From NCBI GenBank assembly GCA_033032865.1, contig JAWHQI010000201.1:745501-809500 (forward strand): DNA of 64,000 nt, in the 5' to 3' direction. Shown in pieces: positions 23,162 to 34,486 of this stretch (position 1 is the first letter of the stretch; the number at the start of each line of letters is the position of its first letter). A program made the position numbers and the translations under genes. This stretch comes from Dactylorhiza incarnata. Its lineage: Eukaryota; Streptophyta; Magnoliopsida; Asparagales; Orchidaceae. The notes beneath the pieces are model-generated. The model did not search any database and was not told the origin of the DNA. It saw nothing but the letters and a program-made list of their open reading frames with translations.

Positions 23162-25189
23162 AAACCTCGATCCGAAGAAAAGAAGTCCATAAACCCTGGG
23201 CCACCCCACGCAAGTTTAGTTTGACGACAAACTAAGCAGCGGGAGGAATGGTGTGCCCATATGGGAAATCACATGGTAAAGTCCCCTTTTAACGGAATCT
23301 TTTGGCAAGTTTTCTTTTGTAGCCTGCGGCAAACCCTGCCCCCAGTAGGGAATACCTCTGGCTACAAAGATCTCTTTAGATAGTCCTTTAGTCAATAAGT
23401 TAGACTCAAGTCCACTAGGACACGTGACTTACCATGACAATTTATTCCATGCCCTAGTCTGAAATAGACCGTAGGTATGAATTTGGCGAAGGTACAAGGA
23501 TACCCCAAAGAGGCTAGAGAAGAGATTGGCATATAAGCAGAGAATGGAAAGGGGACTCGTAGACTCAACCCTCGTACCAGGGACATGTTTACATTGAGAC
23601 AACCACCATGACAAACACCGAGGGTCAGATAAGAGTCCAAGTGCAGAAGAGACCTGTTTGGGATTGTCACATGTTGACCCTGATAAGGTTGTCGTAGAAG
23701 GTACCTTGAAGTGTCTAAAGTATGGCGTATACCAACAAGTTTCAGATAGAACCCCAAGTCTAAGATTGTGTGCCCAGCTAGGACGAATATAACATAATGA
23801 TATCGAAGATACTTAGCCCAAAATAGATAGAGGCTTAACTTTTGTTTATTGGGGCATACCTTTTGTTTATTGGGCAAATTATTGACTGACTTGGGTTTCC
23901 CTTAGACATAATTTAGAAAGTGTTGCGTCGTGAAAATAATGATTTTGAAGTTGATCATATTCGATGTTACTCGGGCGAAGATGAGATTGCATAAAATTAT
24001 GTTCGGAATGATGATCCGTAGTAATACCAGGGCAATGGATAGACATCGTTCATCAAGGAATGACTTAACCTTAGTTGAATCATTGGAAATATAAAGTCAC
24101 CAAGATTAATCACTTAGGGATGCCGATGTCCTATTCAAGAAGTTGAGGATGGAAATTAGTTCTTACAGGCTATAGTTATATTTGAAAGTTCTTATGGTTT
24201 GGGGCATTCAGAAGTGATCAATTTATGATTTGTTAAAAATCACGCCCTGTCATGGTTGAAAATTTTAACTACAATAATAGCCCTTATACCTTGGGAGCTA
24301 TGATGATGAATAACCAAAGATCTTAGACGATGACTATTTGGAATTAGAATATAGTGTTTGAGTTTACTATGATAAGAATGATCTAAGTTTATCTTACTTT
24401 GGATCATCGGAAAGTGATCAAGACTAGCATATGTCAAAGTGATAGGATTTTGGTGAAATAAACGTGATGATATTTCCGTGATGAAATTGACTAGTGAAAA
24501 ATCTTAAGGTTTCAAAAATTTTACCCGTATACCTTATGAATCAAACTCCACATAGAAAGTGATCGGGAGTCATCTTATAAACATTGATACTAGTGTTTTT
24601 TGTTTAACATATGTTCTTCAGATTCAAAAGTGCACCCTGTAAATTTTGAGGATAATTGAGACGCTTGACGATCTGATCAGTTCTATCAATGGTTGGAACT
24701 GGATAAGTTGTAGAGTTGAGTTGTTTGAGTACTCGGACGCACGTGAAGAAATAAGAATCAGAACATGTAGATAAAACTTTTTATAGGCGTTGTATGCCCT
24801 TACAAACAATAACTTTAGTCACCGAAGAAATGGTGTTTTTCGGACCATGTAGTTTCCCGAAATAAAGAAAGACGTCATAAGTTTCGTGATGCACGGTGAA
24901 GGATAAGTGCAAAAGTCTTTGGAGAACTACCACAGTCACGGCCTGGGTTAAAGTGGAAGTTTGAGGACATAATTATGAATTTCATACACAGGTTACCACA
25001 TCCCCACTCCGGGCACATGTTTATTTGGAACATCGAGGATAGGTTGACCAAGGTAGCTACCGCCACCTAGACCCGGAAGGACGCTCCCGTTGGAGTTTTG
25101 CCTGTAAGCATAGAATTTCCAAGATGAGGATCTAAAGACATTCGGCTCGGAAATTGTGGAGGACACAGATGCCCAGGTGCGACTGATTC
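23162..25189 (+). other. T1 interior, no readable genes
   Basis: About 2 kb between primer site and integrase remnant where gag, protease, RT and RNase H should be. No open frame or motif of those genes could be recognised. The normal interior is about 5 kb, so most has been deleted or decayed. A 161-codon minus-strand frame at 23392-23877 shows no family features. Confidence 0.6.
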
Positions 25190-25650
25190 GAGTTAGGATG
25201 CTAGAGGCCCAGAGCCGCCAGGTCAGGTATTAAGATGCATAGTATCGTCAGGTAGAGTTCCAGGTTGGAGACTGGGTGTTCCGGAAGATACGTCTGATGC
25301 ATGGAATCTCGCAGGTTCGCAGGCGGAAGAAGCTCAGTCTGAGATAGATGGGGCTCTTCAGGATCTTGAAGTGGATCAACCCATTGGCTTATAGACTGGA
25401 GTTACCGCCAGAGTTAGCGGGATTGCACGATGACTTCCATGTCTCCTCCTTTAGGAGAGCTCTACTACGTCCAGAGCAGCGAATTTCTACTATAGACAGC
25501 CCGGTAGCCTCCAATTGATTGATTCACCAGGAGCTGGTCCGGATAGACGATACGACGGTGCGAGTCTTGCGGCGCAAGAAGGTTCCGTAGGTAAAAGTCA
25601 TATGGTAAAATTATGGATAGGAGCAGCACACTTGAGAGCCACTAGAACTG
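25190..25650 (+). pseudogene. T1 integrase C-terminal remnant
   Basis: Reading from about 25240 gives a Tekay-like integrase tail: QVGDWVFRKI, then FRILKWINPLAYRLELPPEL, then LHDDFHVSSFRRALLRPEQ, then a chromodomain-approach stretch with VLRRKKVP. Several in-frame stops (for example near 25345 and 25518) are present. It shows the lineage and + orientation of T1. It is beyond function. Confidence 0.8.
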
Positions 25651-25790
25651 GTGTGGCAGAGATAGTCGGTGCTCTTCGAGTCAGGAATAAATTCATTTCT
25701 TAAGGGATGTTACATTCAAACACTTGCGGCAGAAACCACTGCAGGCCTAACCTTAATTTCGAGGACAAAATTATTTTATTTATTGGGATT

Positions 25791-28358
25791 TCTAACATCC
25801 CCCAAACAACTAGACCCCTATAGTGGTTTTGTCATGACTAGGTCATGACAAAACCCTAGGAAGCTTGAAGAGATCACTTGGCCTTAGGCTTTAAGGGGAT
25901 GATTACCTTGGTCTGCAAATAACAATTTCCAGTTAACAAGCATAGAGTTGGACTTAAGGGCCGCACCTTGACCCTTTGACCCCACCATGGCACACCTAAC
26001 CCTTTGGAGGATCTCTTAGAGCATCAAGGACCCATTGGGGTCAACCAAGGAGGCCAAATTTGATCAAAGTCAACCCTAACCTTAAATTGGTCAATGTAGC
26101 CTAATTAGTGTCAATTGGCCTCCACCATGCCAAATTGACCTTGCCCCTACCCTTATAGAGTTATTAGGAACCTAATGGACCAAAACGCCCCATCATGGGA
26201 CCTCTAAATTGGTCAATTTACCCTAAGTCAACTCTAGCCCTAATTTGGTCAAAGTGTCATATTAAGGTGCAATTCACCCTCACCTTGCCAAATTGACTCC
26301 ACATTAGCCTTCCTAACTCACAAGGGAGTCAAATGGGTCACAACCAACCCATTGTTGTCAACCCAAGTGGTCAATTTGACCAAAGTCATCCTTAGCCTAA
26401 ATTTAGGTCAAAATGACCTACTTTACCCAAATTGAACCCAACACACTTGAGCTAGACCCAATTGGTGTGGTCCACCACCTAATGGGGATTGAATGCTGCT
26501 TAGTTGGCCGTTCAATTTGAAGGATTTCGGTAAGGAGAGAGAAAACTCCATTTCCCCCAAAAATGGCGGAGAGAAGAAGAGGAGGAGAATGGCATTCATG
26601 GTCAATTAAACCCAATTTATGGCAACATTCATCTCCCCTTGAGGAGAGGAGAAGTTTTCAGCCCTTTTTCCGGCCTAATTGATGACCCAATTCATTTCCT
26701 CCCATAAGAAATCGAAAATCACCATTAATGGCCTTCATGGCAATAAGAGGTTACACCTCCTCCCCTCCCCAATTGAGCCTCTTATATCCACCACTAGACT
26801 GAGGGGAACATTTTCCCCCACCTAACTGAAGGAGTCGGCCCATCTAGATAGGAGATTGCAAAGGTGCCAAAGCTTCAAGGTTGGCCATGGCCAATAGGAA
26901 ATCGGCATGGAGTCACCCATCCACACAGGTTTGATCCACCTCCTCTCCCTTAGTGCTAGATCTTTTCATAATTTGGGGTTTGGTCCGAGCCCAATTGGGC
27001 TCAGATCGCGCTTCCGAAAGGGCTTGTTTTGAGCTCTCTTTCCCCTCCTCTAAACTCTAATTCCGACCACCTCCGGCCGGCCAGCCACCCCCTATCGCTG
27101 GCCACCACTTCAACGGAGGTGGTGGTGGCATTGGCTAGCCGGGAAGCGACTCAGGTGGCCGGGAAATCATCCCGCAAAGGAGCCCAGGACGGGCTGACGC
27201 GCGCCGTCCATCCAAAGTGGATGATGACTGCGAGCCGTCGGATTTGTCGTGAATATGTTATATGCTATAATGTTATTTCATTTTGAATTCGAAGTAAATG
27301 ATTATATTACATGCTTATTTAATTAATTCGTCGATCAAAGTAGGAGAAATTCACCAAACGATTAGTCGAGTTCGTCGAACGGAGCCCGGAGTTCGTCGAA
27401 CGGAATTCATTCGTCGAACACATTCCTGTGTTCGTCGAACGGATTAATGAGTTCGTCGAACGAAACCCGGCGTTCGTCGAATGGAATTAATTCACCCAGA
27501 AAATAAATGAAATAGTTGAGTTCGTCGAATGGAATATCGTTTGTAGAACATATCCTGGAGATCATCGATCTAATAGTTGAGTTCGACGAACTGAGCACGG
27601 AGTTCGTCGAAAGGAATTAATTCGTCGAACTGGATTAGTTCATCGAACGAAGATCGGCTTTCATCGAGCGCACTGAAGCAAGGCGTTCGTCGAATGCAGA
27701 ACATAGTTCGTCGAACGCAGATCATATTTCGTCGAACGCAGATCATATTCGTCGAACGCAGAATTTTATTTTAATTAATTACTTCCTGCAGTAGTTCAAT
27801 TTAATTATTAAAAATAGTAGGACCCATCAAATGAAAAAGTGGTCAATACCAAAGATGTAGCCCTTAGAGTCTACTTTATTTTGAAATTTTCTTCAGCCCA
27901 AAAGGAGTTCTGTAGCTCCCTGTGGGTCCATTTTGGTGGGACTGGTCCCTAGTGTAGGACAACCACCATTTCTTGAATAACATTTGATTAGCTTATGGGA
28001 TTGACTTGAAAATTGAAACATAAGCTATTTGTACCTACACCCATAACATACCCAAAGATGGGTATTTTAGGAGAACCATTTTCTAAGGTTTTTGTAATAA
28101 TTACATAAATTAAATATTAATTAACTATTGGGTCAAATGACCTCCAAAGTCCTCCAAATTTTGGTGGGTATTTCATAGGGTTTTCACATGACCCTCATAA
28201 AAATCTCAGCCCAATTGGGACTGATTTGGTTGGGTAAACTGTCAACCCAAGTTAGGTCAAATTGGGTCAAAGTTAGGGCATGGTGTTTATCTTGGGATAT
28301 TGTGGTCAAATCTCCTCACGATGAGGTGAAACCTTGGCCACTGGTATAGGATCACCTG
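25791..28358 (+). repeat. T1 3' LTR, first part
   Basis: Begins TCTAACATCCCCCAAAC after GAGGACAAAATT-type pre-LTR sequence. It is interrupted at 28359 by TEK3s. No genes. It holds the TTCGTCGAA array at 27366-27762 and low-complexity stretches with recurrent GGTCAA and CAAATTGACC wording at 26040-26420. Confidence 0.7.
27366..27762 (+). repeat. TTCGTCGAA palindrome array
   Basis: About sixteen copies of GTTCGTCGAACG or variants in 400 bp, irregularly spaced at roughly 15-35 bp. The core TTCG-T-CGAA is self-complementary except for the centre. Confidence 0.85.
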
Positions 28359-29700
28359 TGTCACAACCCGCATTTTCTCCGAATTTAAGAATATCAGAGT
28401 AAGAGAAAATACACGTCATGATGCCACGTCATACAGGAGACAACTGTAGACGCTCAGGCGGGAACCTATTACTTAACAAAACAAACTTGATTATATGATA
28501 AGTCATCATTTGAAATCATTTATCAGGGGTTTTGAGATAAGAATTGTGTCTCTCAGATCGTGGATCAACTAGTCCACCGAGAAAGTATATATAATTGCAG
28601 CGGAAAGTACTTGATTTAATTTACTTAAAGTCCTACATGTATGCAAACGACGGAGCATGAGGTAAATGATATGCACATAACTACGCGTACTGTAAGAGTA
28701 GAAAATACCTTTAGGCGACTTTAAAGTAAGGGTTTCAGTTAGAAAGAATGCAATGAGGATGAAGAAAAAACATTTTATAACTATAGTGCACCTAGCATAA
28801 ATCATTCCCAGAGGGTAAGATACACAAGATCTAAAAGTAGTGGCATAATCTGGCAAATAATCTATAAAGTATAAAAAGGGGCATAATGGGCGTCAACAAC
28901 ATGACACTAACCTATTGGCACCAACTAGTATGTCTGAGCACAAGAAGTAACTAAAACAACTACCTCGCAACAGCGGGGTGAACATCTACTAAAACTCTGA
29001 ACTTCAGGCTACACCACTAGCCGCTACGGCTCTGAACCTGAGGCATTCAATAAAACAAAGAACGCCTCAACAAGGAATTACAAGTGGCAGAAACTAGCAG
29101 AAAATCAAGCAAGGCATAAGGGGTACCAACCCAAGCCAAATTTACCGAAAGAGAGCTCTAAACAAGGAATCAACAAGCATTAAGTGCACTAAATACCAAA
29201 AGAGGAACAAACATGTTCATTTATTTAGTTTCATCAATTAAAGAGACTGATCAGCTCAAATTATACGGGAGCGGTTAACTACCTCCGCTACCCAAAGCCC
29301 AAAAGCAGGTAAGGGTACCACTAGACCCAACCACCCAAACACGACTACCGTGCAAGGCTATAACATTTTCCCCCACTGTCCCCCAAACACAACTACTGTG
29401 TACGGCTAAAGACAGTAGTTCTTATTACTTAAATTTTAATTAAACACGGGACGCTGCCCGAAAGGATAATCACTGGAAGGCCCTAAGAAATAGGGTCAAG
29501 ACGAAGTACACATCGATCAATATGAATCATAAGAGTGACTCAAATGTTAACAGACCACAACGAGTAAAAAGATGTTCAAACGAGAGGGATTCGAGATCAG
29601 AAGAACTGAAGGGTCACTGGCAATCATCCAAGTACACCCGAGGGGACACGAGATTCAAACACGAGAACTCAACGAAATCACATGCGTTCCGGGCGGGGTT

Positions 29701-29806
29701 CCAAGGGGCCGCGCCCTTGGCGGGGTCTTAGGGGCAGAGCCCCTAACGGGGTCCAAGGGGCAGCGCCCCTGGCGGAGCCCTTACGGGGTGCGGGGCAGAG
29801 CCCCGT
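29701..29806 (-). repeat. Four GC-rich hairpins in TEK3s
   Basis: Stems are 29701-29720 (CCAAGGG with CCCTTGG), 29728-29746 (TTAGGGGC AGA GCCCCTAA), 29756-29770 (AGGGGC AGC GCCCCT) and 29791-29805 (CGGGGC AGA GCCCCG). Outer stem pairs differ but stay complementary. They lie downstream of the minus-strand TATA box. Confidence 0.8.
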
Positions 29807-29867
29807 CCAAATTTTGAAATCCCACCACCGGAAACCACACAAAAACCACCTCAAATTGAGGACTTCT

Positions 29868-30255
29868 CGAGAAATAGAAGGTTGAATTCTCGAGAAAAAG
29901 GCAGTCTCTCGAGATACGAAAGGTGATTTCTCGAGACATCAGAAGGAATTCTCGAGACATCAAGGAATTCTCGAGACAAAGCAAGGGATTTCTTGAGACA
30001 TCAAAGAATTCTCGAGACAAAGCAAGGGATTTCTCGAGACATCAAAGAATTCTCGAGACAAAGCAAGGGATTTCTCGAGACATCAAGGAATTCTCGAGAC
30101 AAAGCAAGGGATTTCTCATGACATCAAGGAATTCTCGAGACAAAGCAAGGGATTTCTCGAGACATGGAAAGGATTTCTCGAGACAAGACAGGCAATTTCT
30201 CGAGTAATAAGCAGTTTCTCGAGACATAAGGTAAGTGATTTCTCGAGTAAGGTAG
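29868..30255 (-). repeat. TCTCGAGA tandem array
   Basis: TCTCGAGACA motifs recur over about 390 bp. The centre (about 29965-30170) is five copies of a 41-bp unit containing two TCTCGAGA palindromes. The open frame on the plus strand here (SRDKARDFSRH repeats) is a by-product. Confidence 0.9.
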
Positions 30256-31035
30256 AATCAGCAAGAAAAATGGAATTTATTTAGCTCATGGTTTTCTCCA
30301 AGGAAAAACTAGATACTAGGGTAAGATTGACGAGGAGAAAATCAAGGGAAGGTTCTAGATGATAAGTTACTACACCAAACACACAAAACTCTTGCTAATC
30401 AGCATGACAAGAGCTCAAAACGAGCAAACCAACCGACAAAAGAATCAAGAGAGAAAGAGGAAGAAACCACTTGCCTTAACCTTGCAAAACTCGAGATCCT
30501 CCGCTCCGAAGGCTAAGGAAACACTCAAGCACGAAATCCTGGAACGATTCGGACCAAAAGGAAGTGTTAGGTCACCGCCAAATCTCCCAAAACTCCACGA
30601 AACGAGAAAAGCTTACCGCTAGAACGAAGATCTCGCCGAGAGCTTTCCAAATCTTCAAACCAATCCCGATTCCGACCACCACAGCCCTAGAAATCACCGG
30701 CCGGAAGCTCTCCGAAGCTCCGCTCTCGCCCTAACCCTCGGCGGCTGATTTTGATCGAGGAGAAGGAAGATGAATAGGAGGAGATGTTTTAGGTATTTAT
30801 ATGAAAACCTAATTTAATATTTAATTAATTAATTAATTCCCTTATTTACTTAAACTGCGAGGGCGACCAGATTACCTCGGATTTCTATGAAATTCGCGCC
30901 TTAGCTGAAAAACGGTGCTACGAATCCAACGGCGGAGTCAGAATTCAATTCCGATGAGCCAAACTCCGGATAAAGCCTTCCGAAGCTAAAATCTTGATAT
31001 CCACTCAAAATCTTCACTTTAACTCGAAACGACGC

Positions 31036-31871
31036 TGTTCGATTCAAAAGTGCGCCTCCGAAGTGAAACGAGGGTTGCGGACTATCAGTTACTATTTAGT
31101 TGAAGAATTCAGACCGCTAGCAGCGGTCGAGGCCAGACTTCGCCCGTCGCGGCAAATGCCACTCCTGCGACGGGCTTTCCTTTTATTGAAAAGAAGCGGT
31201 TACAAATGTGAAAGAGCAGAAGCCGGCCGGTCAGCAGTTCGCGAGACCTGAAACTCGAGACCGGAGCTCAGACAAGCGAGCTCTTGGATTCGAGTGTGCG
31301 TGTCTTGGGAACAGTGCCGCCCCCTATTTATAGGCTTGGGGGCCTGCCCGATCGGGCAGGGATAAAATAACCTCCTGCCCGGGTACAGGAGAAACGGGCA
31401 GGCGGTGACGGGATACACAAAGAAGAAAAAGAAAGAGGCCGCGCGATCTGACGGCCTGCCTTCCCGATCTGTCTTGCTTGCGGCTGAGGACGCCGGGACC
31501 AAGTCAATAATGCAGACCGCGCGGTTTGGAGATTGAGGTCGCGGTCTGCCCTCTGGTCATGACTCAGCCAATCTTCAAGAGGTAACTTGGATAGCCTTCG
31601 ATCTGGAGCCCCGACCTGTTCTTCGGGGCTGGAACTTCGAGTTTCTATGGGACAACCCGCGCGGCCTTCTTGCTGAGACCGCGGATGAACTTCTTGCCTT
31701 GGCTCTTTGACGATCTTATCTCTTTGGGGGTGATCCTGGAAATGACACCAGGCCGCCCGGCCTGGCCCTTCTTGAACGGGGAACCGCCGATTCCAGGACC
31801 CAGCGGCTTGGCTCAAGAGTCCGAGCGGTCTGATAATGGTTCAAACCGAGAAGCGATTTTCCGGGCAAACA
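31036..31871 (-). repeat. TAT1 3' LTR
   Basis: 836 bp. In minus orientation it runs TGTTTGCCCGG to TTTGAATCGAACA. The TATA box CTATAAATAG (minus) is at 31324-31333. It contains several CCGCGCGG-type motifs. Confidence 0.95.
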
Positions 31872-31890
31872 TAATCCCCGCATATTTTCA
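31872..31890 (-). promoter_or_regulatory. TAT1 polypurine tract
   Basis: The minus strand reads ATATGCGGGGATTA directly before the 3' LTR. The GCGGGGATTA form is common in Tat elements. Confidence 0.7.
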
Positions 31891-31953
31891 AATCTCAAGA
31901 GGATTTCGAAAATATTAACTTTGACCGGGAGACCGCATCCGACCTGCCTTGAA

Positions 31954-31963
31954 TCCTATAAGA
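31954..31963 (+). promoter_or_regulatory. Possible promoter of the first antisense gene
   Basis: CCTATAAGAG on the plus strand, about 100 bp before the ATG at 32061 and 80 bp from the LTR. It fits a TATA box for transcription against gag-pol. No transcript evidence is available here. Confidence 0.45.
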
Positions 31964-32060
31964 GAGCCAGAGAATTCATTCTGTGGAGTTTTTCTGCGGA
32001 ATCTCGGGGTATTACTCGCCAGCTGCGGTTAGAGTTTTTAAGACCGGCAATTCTTCAGTA

Positions 32061-34129
32061 ATGGATTTCCTGGACGCCGTGCTAGACCGCGTGGATCCCA
32101 GTGGGGACCAGAAGAGGGCGGAAAACAAGAGGAGCGAATCGCCGGAAAAATTGGATAAGGCGAGGGAAAAGCAAGACCGGAAAGACCGGAAAAAGAGAAA
32201 ACGGGCCGAGAAGGCCGCAACGGGCAGCTCCAAGCCGGTTGTGGACTTAACGACTCCTAAGACTCCTGCAGAGCCCGTGGCGAACAGTTCGGAGCCTCCT
32301 CCTGATGACTTGCCGATTTCTCCCAAAGGCCTCAACCAACAGACCGCCAGCCCGCTGAATAAAGAGGAGACCGCTCCTCCTGAAGAAGTTGCTCCAGAAA
32401 GCCCTTCGAAGAAGGCCGGAGAGAATGACTCGTTTGGTGTGGAAATCACCCCATCCGGGAACCCTCATTTGCTCGTCCGAGATCTAGAGAAGGAGGCGGT
32501 TACCTCCCCAAGGACGGGCGAACAGAACACCCCTTTGTCCGTGGATGACTACCCCAGCCCCTCGAAAGAACTTGGCCCAGCGCCGAGTAAGAGAGAGAGA
32601 AAGAGGAAGAAGACCGGGTCTGTTACCGAGCGGATAACTAAGAAAGTCAAGAGGCTGGCCGCTAAGGAAAGGGCGGCCCTTAAGAAACCGACCGAATCCC
32701 TCCTCCAGACCAATTCGCGGCTGAAAGAGGAGCTAGGTCTTGCGACTCCTCCACCCAGCAAGTCAAACGAATCGCCGGCCACTCCTGACGCGAAAACGGG
32801 CGAACTGCCTCCGGACCCGGCGAGCAGTATATCCTTCAACGGGATCTTCAAAGACATGGATGAGCTGGTGAAGCGAGATCAGTTTCTTGTCAGCCCGACC
32901 GCCTCTGACCAAAACGCTCTTGCTACTGACGACACAGCCCGGTCTGAAGAGACCGCTCGGATGGAAGCCGAAGAGCGAGAGGCCGCCGCCCGGACTGCCT
33001 TGGAGGTCGAAAAGAAAACGAGGGAACTTGAAGAAGTTCTGCGAGCGCGGGAGGAGGTACCCCCAGCAATGACCGGGGAAGAGATCATGAAGGTGAAGAA
33101 GGAGAGGGCGGAACAGGCCTTGAACAAGCTGCCGCGGCCTGATCTTCTTGCGGCAGGTAAGGGTTCCACGGACCATAAAGCGGTCCGTTTTTCCATTCCG
33201 CGGCCTTGTCATAATAAACTAGTGAACCCGCCGCCGAACCTCTTTCCTTTAGCGGCCCGGTTCCCTTCCGTTAGGTCAAGTACAGAGAGACTCTGGCGTG
33301 AGCAATGTCAGAGGATGAACTCGGAACGGTCTAAATGGCCTGTCCGCCCAGGCACCGCTCTCGTGTTTATGCTCGTTTCTACTTTATATATATGTAGCGT
33401 TGTATGCTCTTATTTTTCATAACCAAGCGGCTTCTTTCAGATAGCGCTGATCAAATCGTGAAGCCGGGTGACCTTGAGGCCAGTCTGCCTCGGCTAGCAC
33501 CCCCGATTTCAACCTGTGCGACATCCTTGCCGGAAAGACCGCATCTGTTTGATCGCCTTGAGGCAGATCTGATCAACCTGAGGGGCAGCTTGAAGGAGGT
33601 AGAGGACCGGGAGGCCGCCACTCGGACCGCTCTGGCGCAATCAGAGATTGACAGGAGGTCCAGCACAGAGAAAGTGAAAGTCCTGGAGACTCAGCTTGAG
33701 GCCGCGCGAGCAGCGGTGGTGGCTACACGGACTGCTCTAACCGTCCAACTGGAGAAGGAGAAGAAAGCCTCTGCCAAATTTGAGAGTGACTCAAAATATT
33801 ACCAGGATAAATTCCTGCGCTTAACCAGAGAAGTCGCCGCTGGTCGGCGAAATGTGAATGATGGGGTGGTAGCTGTTAGCCGCCCGACTATTGGAGCGAG
33901 CTCAAATCCTCCTTCAGTCCGGGCGGCCGATCCAATGATTGACGAGGCCGCCGCAACCCCCCGAATGATTGCCGCTACGCGGGTCGAAAGGGATGCCGGG
34001 CGGCTTCATTGCACAATCAACCACCTTCATTATCATACAAGCCAAATTTATTCTCTCTTGAACACGACCAGTGACCAGGTCGCGCGACTTCATAGAGAGG
34101 ATGCTTCCCCAGAGCGCCGTCAATCGTGA
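32061..34129 (+). CDS. TAT1 antisense gene 1: basic, coiled-coil protein of unknown function (2 exons)
   Basis: Exon 1 is 32061-33156 and exon 2 is 33441-34129. The donor is CAG|GTAAGG and the acceptor follows a pyrimidine run, TTTCAG|AT; the exons join in frame to about 594 codons. The start chosen is the first ATG; an earlier non-ATG opening exists at 31983. Exon 1 encodes Lys/Arg clusters (RKKRKRAEK, KRERKRKK, KKVKR) that look like nuclear localisation signals, Pro/Ser/Glu-rich linkers, then a predicted coiled coil. Exon 2 is mainly coiled coil. A REAATRTAL-like phrase occurs three times (twice in exon 2). I do not recognise a catalytic domain. A structural or regulatory role for the element is only a guess. 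Confidence 0.72.
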
Positions 34130-34486
34130 TTAATATTTGAACATAACTTGTATTATGAATGTGGGTTGTTGATCTGGACAATATTCTTCTTTATTCTTGT
34201 CTTTTATTTGAACAATTCGCGCGGTCTCCTATGTTAACCGCTGTATTTTATGCCTTGTTTAAATCTTATGTTTCATTCGAACTGTTTTCTGGTCGGGCGA
34301 ACTGTGATGTATGCTTACTTCTGTTTTTTCTGGATGCCTTTGCTTCTTTCATATTTCTGGTGAATCTAACCTCATAGGTCATTGACCGCGCGGTCAGAAT
34401 GTATAACCGTGTCGTGATTTTACTATTCACAGATCATAGAAATCTATAAGTATAGAATTTGCCGAAGTCATTCTCACGATTTCCAG
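34130..34486 (+). other. Spacer between the antisense genes
   Basis: AT-rich, about 360 bp. It has possible 3' end signals for gene 1 (ATTAATATTTGAACATAA after the stop) and a TATA-like CTATAAGTAT at 34443-34454 ahead of gene 2. GACCGCGCGGTC lies at 34385. Confidence 0.5.

Noticed and set aside
23392..23877. 161-codon minus-strand gene in T1
   Set aside because: No start context or family feature; lies opposite a decayed element interior.
29923..30207. Repetitive SRDKARDFSRH protein frame
   Set aside because: Encoded by the 41-bp TCTCGAGA repeat of a solo LTR; no start context or gene neighbours.
29868..30255. CRISPR-like array
   Set aside because: Plant DNA, palindromic 41-bp tandem units with no unique spacers.
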